A DNA stretch of 39,354 nucleotides. Source: an uncultured Opitutia bacterium. Lineage in GTDB: Bacteria; Verrucomicrobiota; Verrucomicrobiia; Opitutales; Opitutaceae. Each line of letters starts with the position of its first letter. The stretch's first letter is position 1. Shown here piece after piece: positions 33,512 through 39,354 of the stretch. A model generated the notes under the pieces. It worked only from the letters and a program-made list of their open reading frames with translations, ran no database searches and had not been told where the DNA came from. Location: positions 1 to 39,354 of the forward strand of contig CAIJFT010000220.1 of NCBI GenBank assembly GCA_903820035.1, given 5' to 3'. Made by a program: the position numbers and the translations under genes.

Positions 33512-36500
33512 ATGCCCCCTTCGAACTTCGCGTTTACCGCCCCGACGTCCGGCTGCTTCGGCCGGCTGCTCCGCCTGGCCCTGCTCACGGTCAGTCTGGG
33601 CGTGTCCTTCTCCGGCGCCGCCGACACCGGGAAAATATCCTTCGACGTGCCCGCGGCCGATGCCGCCGTGGCGCTCAAGCAGTTCGCCGCCCAGGCCGGC
33701 CGCGACATCCTCTATCTGCCGGAATCCGTCCGCGGCACGAAAATGAATGCCGTCCGCGGCGACCTGACGCCGCGCGAGGCGCTCGACCAAATGCTTGCCG
33801 GCACCGCGCTGTCCGCGTCCGAGTCGAAGGACGGCATTTTAGCCGTGCGGCGGACATCGGACCCAAACGGAGCAACGGCGGCACCGTTGAAGGCGGACGG
33901 CAACCGCCCCGCTCCGATCGCAAGTGACGCGGACACCGTCACGCTCTCGCCTTTTGTCCTGTCCGCCGACAAGGACCACGGCTACAGCGCCGGCAGCACG
34001 TTGGCCGGCAGCCGCATCAAATCCCCGCTGAAGGATGTCGCCGCGCAGATCTCCGTTTTCACGCCGGAGCTGATGAATGATCTCGGCCTCACCAACCTCG
34101 AGGAGGTCTATCTCTACTCGACCAACGTCGAAGGCTATCTCGAATACACTCCCGGCGGGGATCAGGGCGTCGGCTTCGGGGCGCTGTCGCTCGTCAACAA
34201 CCATCAGCGCAACGACAGCCGGATCCGCGGCCTGGGGGCGGTGACGATCCTGCGCAGCTTTTTCGAGACGAGCTTCGATATCGACACGTACAACACCGAC
34301 CGCGTGACGATCGCGAGCGGACCGAACGCGATTCTGTTCGGCCTCGGCAACCCCGGCGGAGTGACGGACGCGAGCCTCAAGCAGGCGGAGTTTCGCGATC
34401 GCACCGCGCTCACCTACCGGCGGGACAACTTCGACGCGCACCGCGCCACCCTCGACGTCAACCGGGTGCTGTGGCCGAAGAAGGCCGCGCTGCGGATTGC
34501 CGCCCTCGACGCCAACAACCGCTCGTTTCGCCCGAACCACAGCGACGCGAACCGCCGCCTCTACGGCGCGGTGACTTTGAGGCCGCTGCCCGACACCACG
34601 ATCCGGTTGAACTCGGAGTGGGTGCAACGCGATGCTTCGCGCGCGTCGGCCGTGGTGGTGCACGACTATGTGAGCCCGTGGCTGGACGGCGGAAAACCGC
34701 AGTTCGACAATTCCGGCATCACCGCGGCGACCGCCGCCGCCACCGTGACCGGGCGCATCACCGCCGGCGGTCTCGCCCCGGTGCTGACGCGGAGCGGCAA
34801 CAACTCCATGGTCTTGATGGCCGGCAACACCCCGGGCAATCAGCCGGTCGGCAACTGGCTCAACTCGGTGAACGTGGTCGGGCTCCACACCAAGGCGCCC
34901 GTACTCCAGGATCAGGCCTACGAGTGGAGTTTGATCCGGCCCGAGGTGTTCAACCCGTACGCGAACATCTTCGGCGACGGCAACCTCGTGCGCGAACGCG
35001 GTCGCGTCCTCAACGCCTTCGTCGAGCAAAAGGTGACGCGTGACCTCTACGTCGAGGCGGGATTCGTGAAGGAACACGCCGTCACGCGCCAGGGGAGCTG
35101 GGTCGACGGCAACAACAGCTTCGACATCTTCGTCGATGCGAACCGGTTCCTGCCCGACGGCACGACGCCGAACCCGAACGTGGGCAAACTCTATTCCCAG
35201 TCGAATCCGCTCGGCAACCGCGGCTTCGATGATCGCCGCGAATCCCGCCTCACCGCGTCCTACCAGCTGGACTTTACCACCCGCTCCGGACCTGCCGCCT
35301 GGCTCGGACGCCACCGGTTCGCCGCGATGTATAGCTATTCCGACTACACGACCACGGCCCAGGCCTCCCGGCTGATCATGGCCGGAGCCCCGGGCTTTCT
35401 GTCGGCCGCGGCCAAAACCAACCTCGCCGACACCTCGCGGCTCGTGACCCTGCGCACCTACCTGGGCAACGGCGTCGACCATGTCAGTGCGCCGGTGCCG
35501 GGCGGAGCGCTCGACTTCAAGCCGGTGCTGAACCTGACGGGACCCGGCGGCGAGCCGTTCGAGGCGCGGATGTACGGCAACCCCGATGGTTCCTATCCCG
35601 TGGCCTCGGGCACCGAACAGAATGTCATCTCCCGCTCGCTGGCCGATCAAACCTACCTCCTCAAGGATCGCCTGATCGCGACCTACGGCTGGCGCGAAAG
35701 CCGCGTGCGGATGAAGACGTCCCTGGATACCGCCTCGACGACCGCCCAAGCCAACGGACTTTTCCCGAACCTGGAGAATACCCGCTTCGCGAATAACTGG
35801 GATTACTACGACAACGGCCAGTCCATCAACTGGGGCCTCGTCGGCCGTCCCTTGTCGTGGCTCTCCGTCCACTACGCCGAGTCCGAGAATTTCGCCATCC
35901 AGGCCAGCACGTGGTTCGATCCCTTTGGCCGGCCGATTCCCGGTTCCAACGGCACCGGCAAAGACTATGGCGTCAGCGTCAATCTGGCCGACGGCAAACT
36001 CAACCTGCGGGTCAACCGGTACGTGAACGACCAGAAGAACAGCCGGCCCGACAATACGATCAGCGCCGTGCGCACGATCCCGATGAACGTCGAGCGCCGC
36101 ATTTTGCAGGTCGCGCCGGGCACCCCGATGCTTGGCATGGACCTGAACCGCTACGGCAATGCCAATTACCAGATCACGAACACCTCGGAGGCCAAGGGCT
36201 ATGACATCGAAATGGCGGTGAACCCCACCGCCAACTGGCGCGGCGTCCTCAACGTCGGCCGCCAGCGCACCGAGACGCAGCTCGACGACACCTGGTGGAG
36301 TTGGGTCGAGCAGCGCCTGCCGGTCTGGAAAACGTTTGGCGCCGGCTGGGACACCGAACGCATCACCGCAGCCAGCGCGCTGACGATTCACAACCAATAC
36401 GACCAGTGGGTCGCCACCCAGCGGGACCCGCTGATCGCGAGCAACGGCATCATCGTGGCGAATCAGCGTGAATGGCGCGTGAGCGGAGTCCTGACCTACG

Positions 36501-36853
36501 CGTTCACCGAGGGCCGGCTCCGCGGTCTGACCGCCGGACTCGGCGGCCGGTGGCGCAGCCCCAACAACCTCGGCTACCAACTCACCACCCTGGCCAGCGG
36601 ACAGCGGGTGCTGGACCTCACGCGCCCCTTCAAGGGCGAAAGCGAGTTGGCGATCGATACGTTTGCGACCTACTCCCTGCGCAAGCTGGCGATCTGGCGG
36701 CTGAAGTCCGACTGGAAGCTGCAACTCAACGTACGGAATCTGTTCGACCAGCGGGGGCTCGTCCCGACGCAGGTTTTGACCACGGGCGCGCCTTCGATCT
36801 TCACCTTCCGCAGTCCGCGCCAGGTGATCCTTTCGCTGCAGACCGAATTGTAA
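33512..36853 (+). CDS. TonB-dependent transducer receptor with STN signalling domain (FecA-like)
   Basis: The ATG at 33512 is preferred over the GTG at 33479; 1113 residues with a signal peptide ending near residue 37. Residues about 42-113 are a secretin/TonB short N-terminal (STN) domain (ISFDVPAADAAVALKQFAAQ, ILYLPESVRG, LTPREALDQMLAGTAL). STN domains contact FecR-type anti-sigma factors in the periplasm. VTLSPFVLS (143-151) marks the TonB-box position, followed by plug and barrel with SRIRGLGAVTILR and TIASGPNAILFGLGNPGG. The protein ends in TEL, not an aromatic residue. It is the only receptor of the window whose complete N-terminus shows an STN domain, and it directly follows the sigma and anti-sigma genes. 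A sulfatase follows after 31 bp, so the ligand is more likely a sulfated glycan fragment than an iron chelate. Confidence 0.94.
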   Translation: MPPSNFAFTAPTSGCFGRLLRLALLTVSLGVSFSGAADTGKISFDVPAADAAVALKQFAAQAGRDILYLPESVRGTKMNAVRGDLTPREALDQMLAGTALSASESKDGILAVRRTSDPNGATAAPLKADGNRPAPIASDADTVTLSPFVLSADKDHGYSAGSTLAGSRIKSPLKDVAAQISVFTPELMNDLGLTNLEEVYLYSTNVEGYLEYTPGGDQGVGFGALSLVNNHQRNDSRIRGLGAVTILRSFFETSFDIDTYNTDRVTIASGPNAILFGLGNPGGVTDASLKQAEFRDRTALTYRRDNFDAHRATLDVNRVLWPKKAALRIAALDANNRSFRPNHSDANRRLYGAVTLRPLPDTTIRLNSEWVQRDASRASAVVVHDYVSPWLDGGKPQFDNSGITAATAAATVTGRITAGGLAPVLTRSGNNSMVLMAGNTPGNQPVGNWLNSVNVVGLHTKAPVLQDQAYEWSLIRPEVFNPYANIFGDGNLVRERGRVLNAFVEQKVTRDLYVEAGFVKEHAVTRQGSWVDGNNSFDIFVDANRFLPDGTTPNPNVGKLYSQSNPLGNRGFDDRRESRLTASYQLDFTTRSGPAAWLGRHRFAAMYSYSDYTTTAQASRLIMAGAPGFLSAAAKTNLADTSRLVTLRTYLGNGVDHVSAPVPGGALDFKPVLNLTGPGGEPFEARMYGNPDGSYPVASGTEQNVISRSLADQTYLLKDRLIATYGWRESRVRMKTSLDTASTTAQANGLFPNLENTRFANNWDYYDNGQSINWGLVGRPLSWLSVHYAESENFAIQASTWFDPFGRPIPGSNGTGKDYGVSVNLADGKLNLRVNRYVNDQKNSRPDNTISAVRTIPMNVERRILQVAPGTPMLGMDLNRYGNANYQITNTSEAKGYDIEMAVNPTANWRGVLNVGRQRTETQLDDTWWSWVEQRLPVWKTFGAGWDTERITAASALTIHNQYDQWVATQRDPLIASNGIIVANQREWRVSGVLTYAFTEGRLRGLTAGLGGRWRSPNNLGYQLTTLASGQRVLDLTRPFKGESELAIDTFATYSLRKLAIWRLKSDWKLQLNVRNLFDQRGLVPTQVLTTGAPSIFTFRSPRQVILSLQTEL

Positions 36854-36884
36854 CGCCGCCGGCATCGCCGCTTCGCCCCGTATC

Positions 36885-38375
36885 ATGAAATCCCTGGCAT
36901 CGCTGCTCGCGCTGTTGCTTTTCGCCCACGTTGCGCCCGCCGCGCCCCCGCCCGCCCCGCGGCCCAACATCCTGCTCATCGTCGCCGACGATCTCGGTTG
37001 GGGCGATGTGTCGTACCACGGCAGCCGGATTCCGACGCCGAATCTGGATCGCCTCATGCGCGAGGGCGTGGAACTCGATCACCACTATGTCATGCCCCAG
37101 TGCACGCCCACGCGGTCGTCGCTGCTGAGCGGAGTCTGGTCGAGCCGTTACGATCTCACCCACAGTCAGGGCAAGGCGGGCTCCGGATTTCCCGCAGGCC
37201 TCGTGCTCTTGCCGGAGCTGATGCGGTCCGCCGGCTACACTACGCTGCACGCGGGCAAGTGGCACGTCGGCCCGGCCGCGGGCCAGCGTCCCTGGGAGCG
37301 TGGCTTCGAACACACCTACGGCTCACTGCACGGCACCGTCTCGCCCTGGCACCACCTCGGCCGCCCCAATGCCCTCGGCGATTTTTGGCAGCGCAACGGC
37401 GAGCCCTTGACCGAGGAGGGCGTGCACACGACCGACCTGCTCACGAATCAGGCCATCACCTGGCTGCAGCAACAGGCGGGAAAACCACAGCCGTGGTTTC
37501 TCTACTTGGCGCACTTCGCGCCCCACACGCCCCTGGAGCCGCCGCCGGAGTGGCTGGCGAAATTCGCCGACACCAAATTCGCCGGCGACGAACCGGAAAG
37601 CGCCCGGGCGCGCCGTTACGCCGCCACCGTCGCCCACCTCGACGATGCGATCGGCCGCGTGATCGCCGCGCTCACGGCCACGGGTCAACGGGACAACACG
37701 CTCGTGATCTTCACCTCCGACAACGGCCCGCAGATCGTGCCGTGGGATCCCGCACAAAACGGCGGCACGTCCGGGGAGTTGCGCGGCTACAAGGCGACCA
37801 CCTACGAGGGCGGCATCCGCGTGCCCGCCTTCGCCTGGTGGCCCGCGCGCCTGCAGCCACGGAAATTTGCTCCTCCCGTCCTCGTGGTGGATTGGTTGCC
37901 GACCTTCGCCGCCTTGGCCGGGGCGTCCACGCCGGCAGGCCAAAAACTCGACGGTACCAATATCTGGCCCTGGCTCACCGGCACCGGCGAGCCGCCCGGG
38001 CACCGCGTGATCTACCAAAAATACCTCGGCGGCATGGCCGCCTTGCGCGACGGGGACTGGAAACTCGTGACGCGCGGCGAGAGCCGCTTCGCCCGTTCCC
38101 TGATGCTCGGCGAAAACCGCGGCGATGAACTCTTTAATATCACCCGGGATCCCTTGGAGCGCGAAGATCTCGCCGCGACGCAGCCGGAGGTGCTCGCGCG
38201 CATGCAGCGCTTGCTTGTTGAGCAAATGAAGGGCGACGCTCCCGCCCTTAACGATGGCGTGCCCCAATACTGGTGGTCGCGCTTCCCCGAACAACAACAG
38301 CGCATGGAACGTCGCACCGTAGAAGTGCAGCGCGCCCGGGAGTCGGCTAAAAGCGCGGCGACCAAGCGGCCCTGA
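36885..38375 (+). CDS. Sulfatase, arylsulfatase-B-like
   Basis: A 496-residue secreted sulfatase with a signal peptide at 1-20. Active-site parts: D35-D36 (VADDLGWGD), formylglycine site C73-T-P-T-R77, HAGKWHVG, HFAPHTPL and SDNGPQ, with K around GYKATTYEGG. The LDHHYVMPQCTPTRSSLLSG block resembles arylsulfatase B/I/J and related sugar-6- or sugar-4-sulfatases. The C-terminal tail (about 455-496) is charged and lacks the EF-hands seen in two other sulfatases here. It starts 31 bp after the STN receptor, so it is probably in the regulon of the ECF sigma factor. The stop TGA shares one base with the ATG of the next sulfatase. Confidence 0.94.
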   Translation: MKSLASLLALLLFAHVAPAAPPPAPRPNILLIVADDLGWGDVSYHGSRIPTPNLDRLMREGVELDHHYVMPQCTPTRSSLLSGVWSSRYDLTHSQGKAGSGFPAGLVLLPELMRSAGYTTLHAGKWHVGPAAGQRPWERGFEHTYGSLHGTVSPWHHLGRPNALGDFWQRNGEPLTEEGVHTTDLLTNQAITWLQQQAGKPQPWFLYLAHFAPHTPLEPPPEWLAKFADTKFAGDEPESARARRYAATVAHLDDAIGRVIAALTATGQRDNTLVIFTSDNGPQIVPWDPAQNGGTSGELRGYKATTYEGGIRVPAFAWWPARLQPRKFAPPVLVVDWLPTFAALAGASTPAGQKLDGTNIWPWLTGTGEPPGHRVIYQKYLGGMAALRDGDWKLVTRGESRFARSLMLGENRGDELFNITRDPLEREDLAATQPEVLARMQRLLVEQMKGDAPALNDGVPQYWWSRFPEQQQRMERRTVEVQRARESAKSAATKRP

Positions 38376-39354
38376 TGCAACTCCCCACCGCCCCTCTCAT
38401 GCGAACGTTCTCCCCCTGGTTCGGCCTCCTGCTCGCTGGCGCACTGACCTGCCTCGTCGGCCCGGTCGCGGCCGCGCCAGCCTCCCGCCCGCCGAATATC
38501 CTGTTCATCCTCGCCGACGACCTCGGGTGGACCGGCCTGAGTTGCTACGGCAACAAGGATATCCCCACCCCGCACCTCGACCGCCTCGCCGCCCAGGGCA
38601 TGCGGTTCACGCAGGCGTATGCCGACGCCCAATGCTCGCCCACCCGCGCGGCGTTTCTCTCCGGCCAATACGGCGCGCGCAGCGGCGTCGTGAAGGTGAT
38701 TGCCGAGAAGGAGCCACCGAAGGCGTACCTGCGTCCGCCCGAGGCCAACCTCGCGCTCGCTCCCGACGTAGCCACCCTGGCCCGCACGCTGCGGAGCGCC
38801 GGCTACACCACCGGGCTAAGCGGGAAGTGGCACGTCGCCAACAACGCCTTTGTCGCGCCGCTGCGAAAGCGCGACGACGGAAAATATTTTGACCGCTACG
38901 GCTTTGATTTCGCCGGCGCGGCCAATCCGGCCGAGCAGCGCGAGGACAAGGCGGTGACCGCGATCACCAGCGACATCATCGGCTTCATCGAGCAGAACCG
39001 GGACCGGCCCTGGTTCGCCTACGCCGCCCATCTCACCCCGCACGCACCGTTCGCCGCCCCGCCGGCCCTCGTCGACAAACACGTCGCGCGCGGCTTCAAG
39101 CGCAGCAGCACGCCCGGCGGCCGTTTCGCCGAGCGCACCACCGCCAACTACCTCGCGATGCTCGAACACATGGACAACGAGGTCGGGCGTTTGCTGCAGC
39201 GTCTCGACGCACTCAAACTCACCGATCGCACCGTCGTGATTTTCGCGGGTGACAACGGCAGCCTCTCCCGCGTGACCGACAGCGGCCGGCTGCGCGAAGG
39301 CAAGGGCTCACCCTACGAGGGCGGCACCCGCGTTCCGCTCATCGTGCGCTGGCC
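38375..39354 (+). CDS. Sulfatase, N-terminal part (3' end outside the window)
   Basis: An open frame running off the right edge. It begins at ATG 38375 (TGATG overlap with the previous stop, suggesting coupling) or at the in-frame ATG 38399, which sits closer to the signal peptide. With the first start, D48-D49 (LADDLGW), the formylglycine site C87-S-P-T-R91, SGKWHV, HLTPHAPF and GDNGSLSR are visible. The last is a variant of the usual SDNGG, keeping D and N. It is a different subfamily from the sulfatase upstream. A tandem pair behind the signalling cassette suggests they remove different sulfate positions from one glycan. The C-terminal subdomain is not in the window. Confidence 0.92.
   Translation, partial: MQLPTAPLMRTFSPWFGLLLAGALTCLVGPVAAAPASRPPNILFILADDLGWTGLSCYGNKDIPTPHLDRLAAQGMRFTQAYADAQCSPTRAAFLSGQYGARSGVVKVIAEKEPPKAYLRPPEANLALAPDVATLARTLRSAGYTTGLSGKWHVANNAFVAPLRKRDDGKYFDRYGFDFAGAANPAEQREDKAVTAITSDIIGFIEQNRDRPWFAYAAHLTPHAPFAAPPALVDKHVARGFKRSSTPGGRFAERTTANYLAMLEHMDNEVGRLLQRLDALKLTDRTVVIFAGDNGSLSRVTDSGRLREGKGSPYEGGTRVPLIVRW

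Noticed and set aside
1-39354. CRISPR arrays, tRNA or rRNA genes, insertion sequences, prophage genes
   Set aside because: No regularly spaced repeats, RNA gene signatures, transposase motifs or phage proteins were found on either strand by eye.

Overview
The window looks like a chromosomal polysaccharide-utilisation region of a high-GC Verrucomicrobiota bacterium, most likely of the Opitutaceae type. This is inferred from protein families and not from a marker gene. The grounds are six large TonB-dependent receptors (TBDRs) with no SusD partner, six formylglycine-type sulfatases, a Pirellula/Verrucomicrobium-type heme protein, starts that mostly lack a Shine-Dalgarno sequence, and dense GC-rich coding. 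No rRNA, tRNA, CRISPR array, transposase or phage gene was seen.

Layout, left to right. The 3' end of a TBDR (2-733, +) converges on a minus-strand pair: a TBDR (1826-4615) overlapped by 4 bp by a metallophosphoesterase (759-1829). Divergent from these, a plus-strand run holds three sulfatases (4822-10019) and a beta-propeller/cytochrome c protein (10084-12525). An iron-sulfur L-serine dehydratase (12686-14260) stands apart from the theme. A minus-strand TBDR (14426-17167) and a plus-strand TBDR (17473-20622) diverge from a 305-bp spacer. Next come a relic of a VapB-type antitoxin (20725-20898), a TolB/PL22-like beta-propeller protein (20895-22103), a structured 374-bp spacer and another TBDR (22478-25714). 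A catabolic run follows: EF-hand sulfatase (25797-27404), GH29 alpha-L-fucosidase (27440-29230), alpha/beta-hydrolase esterase (29227-30456) and a GHL15-like putative glycoside hydrolase (30453-31595). The last three are joined by ATGA overlaps. The right end is a FecI-FecR-FecA-like cassette: ECF sigma factor, membrane anti-sigma factor, and a TBDR with an STN signalling domain (31806-36853). Two more sulfatases follow it (36885-38375, and 38375 running off the end).

How the parts may work together (inference): TBDRs import oligosaccharides of a sulfated, probably fucose-containing and acylated glycan. Sulfatases, esterase, fucosidase and the putative glycosidase strip and cut these in the periplasm. 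The sigma/anti-sigma/STN-receptor cassette would sense substrate at the outer membrane and switch on the receptor and the sulfatases behind it. The cytochrome protein could pass electrons from periplasmic sugar oxidation. The strongest candidate for something not well described is this coupling of an iron-uptake-style signalling cassette to sulfatases in a SusD-less locus. No sulfatase-maturating enzyme (FGE or anSME) is in the window, although all six sulfatases need one.
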